Shown here piece by piece: positions 26,782 to 36,259 of a stretch of DNA of 64,000 bases. Position 1 is the first letter of the stretch, and each line of letters begins with the position of its first letter. Under the pieces are notes generated by a model. The model saw nothing but the letters and a program-made list of their open reading frames with translations, made no database searches and was not told the DNA's origin. This stretch comes from Bacteroidota bacterium (GTDB lineage: Bacteria > Bacteroidota > Bacteroidia > JAHEXY01). Made by a program: the position numbers and the translations under genes. The DNA is taken from NCBI GenBank assembly GCA_023251875.1, contig JAHEXY010000003.1, forward strand, positions 1 through 64,000. The letters are read 5' to 3'.

Positions 26782-29196
26782 TTATTTTGTATAATTAGAC
26801 GTTGGTATTTTTTTTATATTTATTGCATAGTTTAATCCTAAACGGCCATCATCTATACCTGAGGTTATTATCCCAACTACCTCTTCTTGCATATTTAGTA
26901 ATGGACCTCCACTATTTCCATGAGTAACTTTAGCATCAGTTAAAATGAAAAAATCATCAACGCCATTAGCATTTTGGAATTGAGTTACAAATCCTTTTGA
27001 TGGAATCTTAAATAACCCTTTTGGATTTCCAATAGCAAGAACTGGAGACAACATTTCAGGCTGAATTGTAGCAAGTTTTAAGTAATAAAAATTTTGATAG
27101 TCATTTTTCTTTTTCACTTTAAAAATTACATAATCCTTTTTTTTATCTTCCTCTAATACTTCTTCAACTTCAAAAAATTTAGACAAGTCTGATTTATCTT
27201 TTTCATAATTTTCACCTGTATAAATAATTGCATTTTTATACGAATTACGATTAAGTACGTGATAATTACTAATTGCAATTCCTCCGGCTGAAATAAAAAA
27301 TCCTGTCCCTTGCGAAGCCTCATCCGAATTAGTTTCAGATGATACTAAAATCATAAATACTGCATTTTTGCAATCACTAAATATAGCAGCGTCACTCCCA
27401 TAAGATTTAGATTCATTTGCTTTTTTGTCTATTGCGGCTATTTGATTTTTAGGATACGATTCATCGGGTTTTAATTCTGAAGCTTGTTCATATAATTCTT
27501 TGGCGTTATCATATTCTCTTTTTTTCATTGCCAAGTCAGCATTTTTTAAATAGGCAACATATTTTATGTCTATATTTCTTTGCTCTAATTCCTCTTTTTT
27601 TCTTTCTATTTTTTCAATTTGACTAGTCGGATAATCAGCTCCATTTTTAATAGTCAATGATTTGTTATATAAATCAAGAGCTTTATCAATTTGCATATGA
27701 TTAAATGCATAATCCGCTTGTTTAATCAATGAGCTGTATTCATCATCAATTTTCTTTTGTCTCATTTTTTCTTTTATCTCCTCTATTTTTTCAGCTTGAG
27801 TCATAGAATAATCGTCCTTATAGTTTTTAAGAGCCCACGCATTCATATATAAATCATGCGCCTTTTCATATTGAACAATCTTAAATGCTGCATCTGCTTG
27901 TTTAATCAATGAGCTGTATTCATTGTTAATTTTCTGTTGTTGTATTTCTGCTATTCTTTGAGTTGGGCAAATTTCCGGGTTGATTTCACATGCTTTTTTT
28001 AAAAACACAATACTCGTATCATAATTATTGTTTTTTAATTCTGTTTCTGCACATGCAATAAATCCGTTATATATGCTATCGGTTTTTAGTTGGTTAATGA
28101 TTCTTGAAATTTCTGCAATACTATTCTTTAAACTTTGGTTTTCAGGTTGCATCTTTATAGCCTTACTGTAAAACATTAAAGATGCTGTATAAAATTTTTC
28201 TGAATATAGTGAGTCCGCTTTTTGTAGTAGGCTTTGATAGAGTTCTTCTCTTGCTTTGATTGCCGACAAAGTATCATTTGTTTCTGCTATTTTATTTTTT
28301 GTGAACTCCTCATTTGGATTGAGATTTAGAGCGTTTTTATATTCGACTAAAGCTTCATTGTATTTTTGATCTTCAAAAAATTTGTTAGCTTTTTGAGTAG
28401 TTTTTTCAAATGGGTTTTGCGTATTAAGGTATATTGCATCAGAATATGCAATTACCAGTTGAAGGCTTTGTTTATAATAGTATTTACTATTTTTGGCACT
28501 TAGTTCTTTTTTAACTTTTCTTGCTTTTAGCAATATGCCACTTAAATCGAAAACCCAAATTGCGGTTGCAACACTTGCAGAAATTAATGATAATTGATAT
28601 TGCTGTTTTGATTGAAGAAATAAATTATTGCTTTGAGTAATGTCATAAGAATTTCTATAGAGATTATAATTGCTTTCGGCCTGTTGGTTGAGATAAATTG
28701 AAGAAGCAATTAATCCGTATGATACTACACCATAAATAAAATAATGCCAACCATTGCGGAGTTGATAATCCCCTATTCCGGGAAATAATAAAGATCGTTC
28801 AATATGTTTTAAAGTTGATATTTGAGGCAAGGTATATGCGCTTATTTTTAATTGAACGGTATCATCTAAAACATATCCGTCAGTTCGCTGGCTCCATTTA
28901 AAGTTTTTAATTCCATCTCCGCTTATATTTGATGTTTCACCGGATAAGGTTTTGATATTTAATTTGGTTTCCTTTTCATACGAAGGAAATGGAGGGAATG
29001 TATTTATTTTTTGTGCTTCAATTAAAAGCGTAAACTTATCAAAGGGTTTGGTGTTTGAAAGTTTATAGGAAAAATTAACATCATCTTTTATTGAATCATA
29101 ACGGAACAGAATATTTGAGATAACAGCATTCGTATGCTTTTGCCCATAAGCTATATTTACAATGAATAGTAATATGATGTAAAATATTTTTCTCAT
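26782..29196 (-). CDS. Membrane-anchored TPR protein with C-terminal trypsin-like serine protease, 804 aa
   Basis: Order of parts: signal peptide (to ~18), beta-rich domain (~20-125), two hydrophobic segments near 150-170 and 200-225, TPR repeats with Lys/Glu-rich spacers (~265-595), and a trypsin-like protease domain (~605-804). The catalytic triad is visible as His ~646 (SNYHVLN), Asp ~688 (KKDYVIFKV) and Ser ~762 (HGNSGGPLL), as in Deg/HtrA enzymes, but no PDZ domain follows. It is the last gene of a tight operon: 1 bp separates it from the gene upstream. The protease likely acts in the periplasm, with the TPR part binding partners. Confidence 0.85.
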   Translation of the reverse strand: MRKIFYIILLFIVNIAYGQKHTNAVISNILFRYDSIKDDVNFSYKLSNTKPFDKFTLLIEAQKINTFPPFPSYEKETKLNIKTLSGETSNISGDGIKNFKWSQRTDGYVLDDTVQLKISAYTLPQISTLKHIERSLLFPGIGDYQLRNGWHYFIYGVVSYGLIASSIYLNQQAESNYNLYRNSYDITQSNNLFLQSKQQYQLSLISASVATAIWVFDLSGILLKARKVKKELSAKNSKYYYKQSLQLVIAYSDAIYLNTQNPFEKTTQKANKFFEDQKYNEALVEYKNALNLNPNEEFTKNKIAETNDTLSAIKAREELYQSLLQKADSLYSEKFYTASLMFYSKAIKMQPENQSLKNSIAEISRIINQLKTDSIYNGFIACAETELKNNNYDTSIVFLKKACEINPEICPTQRIAEIQQQKINNEYSSLIKQADAAFKIVQYEKAHDLYMNAWALKNYKDDYSMTQAEKIEEIKEKMRQKKIDDEYSSLIKQADYAFNHMQIDKALDLYNKSLTIKNGADYPTSQIEKIERKKEELEQRNIDIKYVAYLKNADLAMKKREYDNAKELYEQASELKPDESYPKNQIAAIDKKANESKSYGSDAAIFSDCKNAVFMILVSSETNSDEASQGTGFFISAGGIAISNYHVLNRNSYKNAIIYTGENYEKDKSDLSKFFEVEEVLEEDKKKDYVIFKVKKKNDYQNFYYLKLATIQPEMLSPVLAIGNPKGLFKIPSKGFVTQFQNANGVDDFFILTDAKVTHGNSGGPLLNMQEEVVGIITSGIDDGRLGLNYAINIKKIPTSNYTK

Positions 29197-29197
29197 A

Positions 29198-30202
29198 TCA
29201 GTTTTGAATGTGTTTTACTGAACCGTATCGTACCGTATTTTCAAAAATGGCATAGGCCCGGTAATAGTAATCAACTCCTGGAATCATATTTTCTAAAGTA
29301 GTTGTGAATATTTCAGCTTGAGAAGTTGTGCCTAGCGATAGTCTGGTGTCATTAATAGATGGGTTAGATGTTGTATATGACCAACAGTGGCCATAATCTA
29401 TAATAGGATAAATACCAATACTAAGAATTTCTCCTTCTAATATGGCATTTGTAGAATCGACCATAATAAAACTATCCGTTTCTACAATCAAATCAGGTAT
29501 GAAAAAAGTAATTATATCTCCATATTTAAAAATGGATTCACCTAATTTTACGTAGGCGCGAACATTATATCCTGTTGTTAAGCTGAGATCAGAAAGAGTA
29601 CTGCTAAAAGTTATACTACTCGATAAACCACCAAATGAAGTTTTATTATCAAAGCTGTAAGATGAGTCGCTCCATTGATGGCCATAGTCAACAATATTTA
29701 CAGAATAAATGCCTGTAATATCTGAACTAACATTTACTGTTGAATTATCTATTATTTCATAATGGGTGTTGGTAATTTTTATTTCAGCGAATGAACTGTT
29801 AAAACTAATTTCTTTGCCATATATGGTTTCAGTTTTATTGCTTAAATAGGATCGTACATAATAGGTGGTGTAGGGCTCTAGATTTATTAAGGTGCTGTTA
29901 AAGTATCTTGTTTCAGTACTGTTTCCAAAGTCAGTTTTATTGTCATAAATATCTGGGTTAGGTTTTGTTGACCAGCAATGGCCATAACTTGTAATACCAT
30001 CTTCTGAAATATCAACGATTGTACCTTTTGCTGTTATTATAGAGTCGGTAGATTCAATAGCATCGGTAGTAATTTTATTTATTCTTTTAATATTAAGTTT
30101 TTTGCAAGAGGTATTATTCAAACTAAAACATAAGAGTAGTATCCATATAACTATAGCAGATAATCGAAGGTGAAATTTGTAATATGTACAAGGATTTCTC
30201 AT
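29198..30202 (-). CDS. Exported lipoprotein-like protein with three fibronectin III-like repeats, 334 aa
   Basis: The hydrophobic N-terminus ends in SLNNTSCKK, a possible lipobox (TSC). Three repeats of about 95 residues each contain a GHCWS or GHQWS motif followed by a FGN/FGG turn, an F.STL..L stretch and a Y.VRAY strand. These repeats resemble FN3-type modules of Bacteroidota surface proteins. It is the middle gene of the operon, 7 bp after the upstream gene. The role is probably structural. Confidence 0.75.
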   Translation of the reverse strand: MRNPCTYYKFHLRLSAIVIWILLLCFSLNNTSCKKLNIKRINKITTDAIESTDSIITAKGTIVDISEDGITSYGHCWSTKPNPDIYDNKTDFGNSTETRYFNSTLINLEPYTTYYVRSYLSNKTETIYGKEISFNSSFAEIKITNTHYEIIDNSTVNVSSDITGIYSVNIVDYGHQWSDSSYSFDNKTSFGGLSSSITFSSTLSDLSLTTGYNVRAYVKLGESIFKYGDIITFFIPDLIVETDSFIMVDSTNAILEGEILSIGIYPIIDYGHCWSYTTSNPSINDTRLSLGTTSQAEIFTTTLENMIPGVDYYYRAYAIFENTVRYGSVKHIQN

Positions 30203-30209
30203 GCTCTTA

Positions 30210-31862
30210 TTATTTCAAATAACCATTAATGGACATAGGATAAGAGGATAATGAATAAAGGCTTTTAATGGTTTGTCCTTCCTTGACAAAAATTGGTAGG
30301 CCAAAATCTATATAAATTGAGGTTGATGAAGATGCATCATAATTACTGGTACCATACGTGACATAATTATTGTCAATTTTAATTGCGTTGGATGCTGTGT
30401 AGGAATAAATATTGGTAATGTAAAATGTGTATCCCTGTGGCACTACATAGGGAGTGCTATAAAAATTATTTAAAGTGATGGGAGTAACTTTTCCCTTTAT
30501 TAGAAAACCATTTATACTACTATTATTGTCGGCAGATTTTATTGCACTACCAGCCCCGGCTATTAATGGCTGAATCAATGGGCGAGAGTAATAAGCTGCT
30601 TTATCAGATTTAAAAACGGTAATGCCGTCTATTGATAAATTACCAGCATTTGTATTGCCATTATAAAATCTTGTAATGTATAGGTTGTATCCAGTAGGAA
30701 CGGTATAAGGAACAGATAATAAACTATCCATTGTGATAGGTGTAATATTATCAGTACCATCAGGGAATGAAAAATTAAAAGGAGGTGGTATGTAAACTGA
30801 ATTTCCATTTGTTATACTAAGTGTATCATTAGAAAATTTTATATTTTGAGTATCTGTGTTATCCAAATAAACATCAAGGGCCACTTTATTTCCTTTTGAA
30901 ATGCTTAAGGTGTCACTGGCAAGAAATAAATTCTGTATCTCATTTGTTGTGTCTGCATCAACATCAGGAGGCAAAACAATAGAATTTCCATTACTGATAG
31001 ATATTGTATCATTAGAAAGGGATAAGGTTTGTAGTTCATTTGAGCTATCATTGTCATTTAACTTTACAGAGTTTCCTTTAGAAATAAGTAGCGTATCTTT
31101 ATTTATTGATATATATTGAATTTCATTTATACTGTCGTTATCATTTAGCATAACATAATTACTTCCGCTAATTTTTAAAGAATCATTATTAAGTGATAGG
31201 TTTTGAATTTCATTTAAAGGGTCATAATCTAAATCAACCGTACCCCCAATTTGAACCGAATTACCATAACTAATGCTTAGCATAGTGCCGGATAAGCTTA
31301 ATGTTTGGCTATCATCATCTGTAAATGATCCCCCTCCATTTGATAAATATACGGTACTGCCTGATTTGGTAATTGTTTGTAGTTCGTTTGTAGAATCAAT
31401 ATCAAAATCAGTAGCTGAACTCCCACTGGTTTCTGCATATAAAGCATAAGGAACTGATAACAGTTGAGAAGTTCCCATAAAAATATAATTGCTATTACCC
31501 TTAGTGTCCAGCTCTATTTTTATAAAAAAAGTATTGCTGCCCCAATTTATAGTTGCAAAATTTCCGGTAACAATACTACCCTCTCCTATATTCAAATTAA
31601 CCAGTCCAAATTCATTAGTTGCAACCTGATGGGTTTCTGAATAAATAACAGTACCTATAGCACTACCTTCAAGTATGCTAATCCGCAAGGAAACAATAGT
31701 ATTCTCAATTGCACTTCCATTTGCTTCTCTAACTACAGCCTGGTATTTAAATGCCTGAGGTGTTTGGGCATAAGAGCTAATGCCAATAATAAAGGCAAGA
31801 AAAATAAATACGAAGAGATTTTTCTCTTTTCGTAATCTTTGGGTATAAAATTTTCTCATTCG
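30210..31862 (-). CDS. Secreted repeat protein with conserved Bacteroidota N-terminal domain, 550 aa
   Basis: A basic lead and hydrophobic signal (cleavage near SYAQ, residue ~34) precede a ~120-residue domain common in Bacteroidota surface proteins (FKYQAVVREANGSAI, VSLRISILEG, VIYSETHQV, NEFGLVNLNIGEG, LLSVPYALYAETSG). Next come six or more ~25-residue repeats of the form DSxNEIQxLSLxNDTLxISxGN, then a beta-rich tail of two similar halves (ITMDSLLSVPYTVPTGY and ITLNNFYSTPYVVPQGY). The start is put at 31862 (MRKFYTQRLRK), right after the leader hairpin; an in-frame ATG at 31880 is blocked within that hairpin. It is the first gene of the operon. Confidence 0.75.
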   Translation of the reverse strand, partial: RMRKFYTQRLRKEKNLFVFIFLAFIIGISSYAQTPQAFKYQAVVREANGSAIENTIVSLRISILEGSAIGTVIYSETHQVATNEFGLVNLNIGEGSIVTGNFATINWGSNTFFIKIELDTKGNSNYIFMGTSQLLSVPYALYAETSGSSATDFDIDSTNELQTITKSGSTVYLSNGGGSFTDDDSQTLSLSGTMLSISYGNSVQIGGTVDLDYDPLNEIQNLSLNNDSLKISGSNYVMLNDNDSINEIQYISINKDTLLISKGNSVKLNDNDSSNELQTLSLSNDTISISNGNSIVLPPDVDADTTNEIQNLFLASDTLSISKGNKVALDVYLDNTDTQNIKFSNDTLSITNGNSVYIPPPFNFSFPDGTDNITPITMDSLLSVPYTVPTGYNLYITRFYNGNTNAGNLSIDGITVFKSDKAAYYSRPLIQPLIAGAGSAIKSADNNSSINGFLIKGKVTPITLNNFYSTPYVVPQGYTFYITNIYSYTASNAIKIDNNYVTYGTSNYDASSSTSIYIDFGLPIFVKEGQTIKSLYSLSSYPMSINGYLK

Positions 31863-31863
31863 C

Positions 31864-32020
31864 TTTTTGTGTATTGCCACAAAAAACCTGCGTGGGTCAT
31901 TCTACTTATCCGCTACTGAGGTACTAGAATACCTGCAAACGAAATAAGCAAAAGCCCACGCATTGCGTGAGCGTTTCACCTTTCTCTCGTTTGCTATTAA
32001 ATTTCTAGTTTTCAGTAGCG
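31864..32020 (-). promoter_or_regulatory. Highly structured leader of the exported-protein operon
   Basis: Nested perfect stems: CGCTACTGA (31911-31919) with 32012-32020; ACTAGAA (31923-31929) with 32003-32009; GCAAACGA (31935-31942) with 31987-31994; and an apical hairpin 31954-31961 with 31965-31972 (one mismatch). TGCGTGGG at 31889-31896 can pair over 8 bp with 31955-31962, competing with the apical hairpin. TTTTTGTG (31864-31871) pairs with 31878-31885 directly before the start codon. On the minus strand this would be a 5' untranslated leader. Alternatively it is a DNA element. The rest of 31863-32308 shows no gene. Confidence 0.6.
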
Positions 32021-32308
32021 AGGAATCAGCTTAACGCAAATTCTTATATGTGATTAATTATTATTTTTCTATCTACTTAATTTTAAAATGGTTTATATCA
32101 AAAATAGAATTTAATTTTTGTTTGCAAAATATTCTGCGTTCTAATTGTTCTTAATCTGCAAAAGCAAAAAAATAATTGAGCTTCATCCGTTCTGTTTTTT
32201 GTTTTAAAATATGGTAATATAATTGCTGTGATTGCTTCCATTTTAGCTACAAAAAGGCTATCTTAAAGTAAGCAAAAATGCAATTTGAACACTGTAATAA
32301 ATTTAAGA

Positions 32309-32824
32309 ATGACGGCTTTCAAAAACTACATTCGTAAAACTACCCTCAAAGAAGTTAGGCGAGTATTTACCCTACTTCATAAATCTGAGTTGGCAAGGGT
32401 GTTAAAACTTAACGATCGAGAAAAAACGCTTATAAAATTTTTGTATGAGCATGGATATAAAATAAAACATGTGGCAAATTGCATGGGTACTACCACAGAA
32501 AATATAAACCTTTTATATTTTAGAACATGGAAGAAAATTGGTAATAGACTTGCATCTGCAATAAAAGCCTATGATAGATTAGCCGGCAAGAAAAAGTTAA
32601 GTACCGGCACCCTATTCTTAACCGAATTTGATTTTAAAAAATCAACAATAAGAATGTTTGAAAAGCATAATATAACTAGAGTAAGTGAGTTGATTGATTT
32701 AACTGATATGAGATTGAAACAAATTGGATTTAGTAATACTGCCCGGTTAGATATTAAGCAAACATTATGGAATAATGGCAATCTAACATTAAAGCATTTT
32801 GGAAATAGTTATATACCTTATTAA
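32309..32824 (+). CDS. Small regulator-like protein: sigma region 4-like HTH plus alpha-CTD-like HhH domain, 171 aa
   Basis: Residues ~35-85 (LNDREKTLIKFLYEHGYKIK, then HVANCMGTTTENINLLYFRT) follow the pattern of sigma-70 region 4 or a LuxR-type HTH. Residues ~110-165 (STIRMFEKHNITRVSELIDL, then RLKQIGFSNTARLDIKQTLW) resemble the helix-hairpin-helix domain of the RNA polymerase alpha subunit C-terminus. I know of no named family with this pairing. It is encoded divergently from the exported-protein operon, so it may control it. The start at 32309 is the first ATG; a TTG at 32285 would add eight residues. Confidence 0.6.
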   Translation: MTAFKNYIRKTTLKEVRRVFTLLHKSELARVLKLNDREKTLIKFLYEHGYKIKHVANCMGTTTENINLLYFRTWKKIGNRLASAIKAYDRLAGKKKLSTGTLFLTEFDFKKSTIRMFEKHNITRVSELIDLTDMRLKQIGFSNTARLDIKQTLWNNGNLTLKHFGNSYIPY

Positions 32825-33081
32825 TCCCAATTTTAATGTAGTTCATATCAAATTTTTAAATAAAAAATTGATTTTAAATAAATTAAATTTTATAAATAAT
32901 GAAAAGGATATATATATAAGGATTGTCAGTCCGTCATTTATTTTGAAAAAGAATGGAATTTAGTTCCAAAGAAATTTTAATAATAAAATTCCGTTTGATA
33001 ATGAGTCTGTTATGTTATAAATGCTATTTGTTGTTATTACTTGGGCATAGAAATTAATTTTTTTATTCTTTTGATATATTT

Positions 33082-34518
33082 TCAGGTGGATATTTGACCA
33101 TTTGATTCTAATTTTGTTTTTATTTCCTTTAACCGGTTAAAATATGGTAAAAAAGTTCGGTTACCATTATTTGCCTTTACTGTAGCTAAGTGCGAACTGA
33201 CAAAAAAATTAACATCTGTTATAGTAGTACATGCTCCCAATTTTATTGGATGAGTTGGAAGGGCTGTTGTATTAAAGAAATCTTCAAGTTGGGAAATATT
33301 CCATAAATTATTTTCTATGACTTTCTTTACATCAAAATCATCATTTATAAAATTTGTTTTTATAGCTTCACTTTTTTCACCTATTTCACTTTTGGGGACT
33401 GTTATCGGCTCCGGTTTTGGCTGAAGTAGTATTTGCTCAACTATGATTTTTTCATGTATTTGTTCAACTGATTGAGTTCTGAATTTTCGCCAATCCATTT
33501 TTATAAGTATGTCGGCAATATCATTACCTTGTTCTTTTAGTTTATTTGGCGCAAGCTTTTCCAGTAAGTCTGAAATTTCAAACCATGTACCAGGCATACG
33601 GTCTGAAAATTCTTTTGCTTTTTTGCTCCATAATTCAAAGGCGTTACCGTTTCTTGATAGATCTGGAAACAAATAAACATCCCTTCCTTTTAATACTTTG
33701 CATTTCTCGAAATTTAAACTACTAAGATTATAAACGGCCAACCAAAGTAAATTTTCAGTATTGTCAGGGAATCCTAAATACAATGTTCCGTAAATAGCCG
33801 TCTTTGGTGCTTCAACTAGCGCAACAGGATTGAATAAGTATTTATTCAAAAGGTGTTCGCCAAATAAACAGGAAACTTTTGAATCGTTTGTATTGTATTC
33901 TTTCAACCAACCAGGCAGCTCTTCATTTTTATTTTGGTGCTGCTTTTCAATAATTGAGTGTAAAAAATCCGTTCCTATAGTGCGGTTTTCTTGGTCAAAT
34001 TGTTTTACCTGAATAGTACGGACGTTGTCAATCTTATCAATAAAAGGAAATGTAATTGATCCGGCTCTGTATCCATCGCAAACTGTACCTAAACAATATT
34101 GAGAAATTATCCGGTCCACATCTTTAGTTTCAAAAGGAAATGCAACATTGTTTAAAAGATTTTGAATGAATATGTTTTGTTCATAGCCTTCGCATATTAA
34201 TGTTTGTTTGAATACATCCTTTGGAATAAATACAGTTTCGGATTTTGCGGCTGGTTTTGGCATGGGTGCAGGTCTTTGTGGTTTCCAATTACCTGAATAC
34301 TTGCCCCGTTCCTGATCCCGTATCATTTTTGCGTATCCATCTGTATAGGGATTAAAATGGCAGCTACAATTTATTTCACGGTCGCAACGGCCATATAGTT
34401 CCGGTAAGTAGTTACCTGTATTAATATCAATGTATCGAACAAAGGCTTTTTTACCACAGTTAGGGCAATAGTGCTTTTTACTGCCCATCTCTAATATGTA
34501 TCGGTGTTCATTTGTCAT
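33082..34518 (-). CDS. Primase-like protein with N-terminal zinc finger and TOPRIM-like domain, 478 aa
   Basis: The N-terminus has a Cys cluster, CPNCGKKAFVRY, then GRCDREINCSCHFNP, like the CHC2-type zinc finger of mobile-element primases (DUF6371-like proteins of Bacteroidota). The centre carries a TOPRIM-like pattern with Glu in ALVEAPKTAIYGTLYLG and Asp in DVYLFPDLSRNGNAFELW. It lies downstream of the D5-type helicase gene, the usual replication pair of integrative elements and satellites. It likely primes replication of the excised element. The array of 9-bp repeats lies 28 bp upstream of its start. Confidence 0.75.
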   Translation of the reverse strand: MTNEHRYILEMGSKKHYCPNCGKKAFVRYIDINTGNYLPELYGRCDREINCSCHFNPYTDGYAKMIRDQERGKYSGNWKPQRPAPMPKPAAKSETVFIPKDVFKQTLICEGYEQNIFIQNLLNNVAFPFETKDVDRIISQYCLGTVCDGYRAGSITFPFIDKIDNVRTIQVKQFDQENRTIGTDFLHSIIEKQHQNKNEELPGWLKEYNTNDSKVSCLFGEHLLNKYLFNPVALVEAPKTAIYGTLYLGFPDNTENLLWLAVYNLSSLNFEKCKVLKGRDVYLFPDLSRNGNAFELWSKKAKEFSDRMPGTWFEISDLLEKLAPNKLKEQGNDIADILIKMDWRKFRTQSVEQIHEKIIVEQILLQPKPEPITVPKSEIGEKSEAIKTNFINDDFDVKKVIENNLWNISQLEDFFNTTALPTHPIKLGACTTITDVNFFVSSHLATVKANNGNRTFLPYFNRLKEIKTKLESNGQIST

Positions 34519-34545
34519 TGGTGAAATATACTTTTGTATCAGATG

Positions 34546-34619
34546 TTCACACTTTTCACATTTTTCACAAAGCAGAAATTTAATTTTCCTTTTTCTGTGA
34601 ATTGTGTGAATTGTGTGAA
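34546..34619. repeat. Inverted array of 9-bp iteron-like repeats, candidate origin or operator
   Basis: TTCACA occurs at 34546, 34555 and 34564 (9-bp period), and its complement TGTGAA at 34596, 34605 and 34614 (9-bp period again). The two triplets face each other across a 26-bp AT-rich spacer. The array sits in the 124-bp gap between the helicase stop and the primase start, just upstream of the primase. Iterons of this size bind replication initiators, but a transcription factor site is equally possible. Confidence 0.7.
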
Positions 34620-34642
34620 GGAATCAGAAAACATTTTTTCTT

Positions 34643-36259
34643 TTAAAATGATGAGTTATCTTTTTTTAAATAGGCTATCTTTTGTCCAGTACCTGACTCC
34701 CTGCCAAGGGATACTCCTAATGCCTGGAGTTGCTTGGAAAAATTGATTTTCTTAAATGCTATCATGCCATCCGCAATACAATAGTTCCTATATTCCGGAT
34801 ATAAATCTTTGATTAATTGGTAATCGGTTGAGTTGTTTTTGTAGCCACTTTCGTCTAGAAACAGTTTAATACTATTACTTTCAGTTTTATATTGTTCAAT
34901 AGCTTGTTTTGCAGCTTCACAATGAGAAAATCGTTTTTGTTCCAATAATCGGTTAAGCCCTTCTAATACCCAATTAAAAACTCCTGAAAGTTCTTTATCA
35001 ATGATTTTATAGCTTAATTGCTTATCCTGATCCTGCTCCGGTATTGTTACGCAAAAAGGAATGATTAAAAACCTTCTATAATAAGCATTCGAGTGTTCGA
35101 TATCTTTTGGTAATTCATTACAATTGAAAATAAACTTTGAATAATCATTCATTGTAAAAGGCTGACCGTATTTTAAACAGGCTTCCACGGGTTCACCTGA
35201 AACCAATTGCTTGAACATTGCAACTTCTAATTTTGTACTTATATCACTACAATAATTCAATAATTTGTTTGCAATTTTAGCACGGTAAAACCCTTTTTCT
35301 TCTGTAAGATTTTGCAAAGTATAGTTACTTACATTCTCCCTTCCCATAAGTGCAGTTACAATATCAAACAAAACAGACTTACCGTTTGCTCCGGCTCCGT
35401 AAAGTATTAGGGCTTTTTCTTCTTTTAATGTATTACTGCTATGCTTAATAAATACGTAACCTAGATATTCAGCCAAAATCCTTTGACTTTCCTTATCAGG
35501 CAACACTTTATTTAAATATTCTTCAAATAAAGGTGCACTTGCCTGAGGGTTGTAGTCAAATGGCAATTGATAGGTAATGAAATCTGAACAGTTAAATGGT
35601 CTTAATTTTGTTCCCAGTGGGCTTATTTCAAATGTGCCATTTTTTAAATTGATCAGTACTATATTATTTTTGACTTGGGGGGTATTTATATATTCCGTTG
35701 CGAGGAATTGTTTAAACAACTGTTCCCTAAATAGATAATCCTGTGCATTATCCCAACGAACACCCATTTTTTCCGCTGCTTCACCCAAGAATTTTTGGAA
35801 TACCTCTTTATCTATTTCAGCCCAATAGGTTCCATTATACAGGTAAATAAAATCGTTGTTTTTACATAAGCCCCAACGATTCTTTAAAGCTGTTTTGGAA
35901 ACATTCTTTATTGATAATATCCGATAATGCTTCGCATTGACTTTAATTTTATCAAGTCGTTTTCTTATATCCTTTGCTTGTTCATTTTCAGGATTGAGGT
36001 TTTCTAATTGTTTTCTAAATTCTTCAACTTCAGGGAATGCCAACATTTCAAAATCTAACGGTTCAAACTGTTCAATCAATTGGTTTAATATTTCAGTGTG
36101 TAAAATTGGTTCATTTTTCTTTACCAATTGTTTAATGTGATTAATGATTTTTTCGGGATCAAAAATACTGTCATCAAATTGCGGATTAAGCCTTGTTATA
36201 TTCGTATCTTTACTTTGCGAGTTTGAAGAATTACTAGGAGCTACGATGGAATTATTCAT
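34643..36259 (-). CDS. D5/P4-family replicative helicase (phage/plasmid primase-helicase), 538 aa
   Basis: The superfamily 3 helicase core shows Walker A YGAGANGKS, a following KQLVSGEPVEA segment (sensor region), NCNELPKDIEHSNAYYRRFL and IPFCV, all typical of the D5 N/poxvirus D5-like family. The N-terminal ~210 residues hold the D5_N-like domain (GLCKNNDFIYLYNGTYW). Start at 36259 because AAAGGAG lies 7 bp before that ATG on the minus strand and the ATG at 36280 would lack an RBS. It overlaps the HTH gene stop by 8 bp, so the two are probably translationally coupled. It unwinds the excised element at its origin. Confidence 0.88.
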   Translation of the reverse strand: MNNSIVAPSNSSNSQSKDTNITRLNPQFDDSIFDPEKIINHIKQLVKKNEPILHTEILNQLIEQFEPLDFEMLAFPEVEEFRKQLENLNPENEQAKDIRKRLDKIKVNAKHYRILSIKNVSKTALKNRWGLCKNNDFIYLYNGTYWAEIDKEVFQKFLGEAAEKMGVRWDNAQDYLFREQLFKQFLATEYINTPQVKNNIVLINLKNGTFEISPLGTKLRPFNCSDFITYQLPFDYNPQASAPLFEEYLNKVLPDKESQRILAEYLGYVFIKHSSNTLKEEKALILYGAGANGKSVLFDIVTALMGRENVSNYTLQNLTEEKGFYRAKIANKLLNYCSDISTKLEVAMFKQLVSGEPVEACLKYGQPFTMNDYSKFIFNCNELPKDIEHSNAYYRRFLIIPFCVTIPEQDQDKQLSYKIIDKELSGVFNWVLEGLNRLLEQKRFSHCEAAKQAIEQYKTESNSIKLFLDESGYKNNSTDYQLIKDLYPEYRNYCIADGMIAFKKINFSKQLQALGVSLGRESGTGQKIAYLKKDNSSF

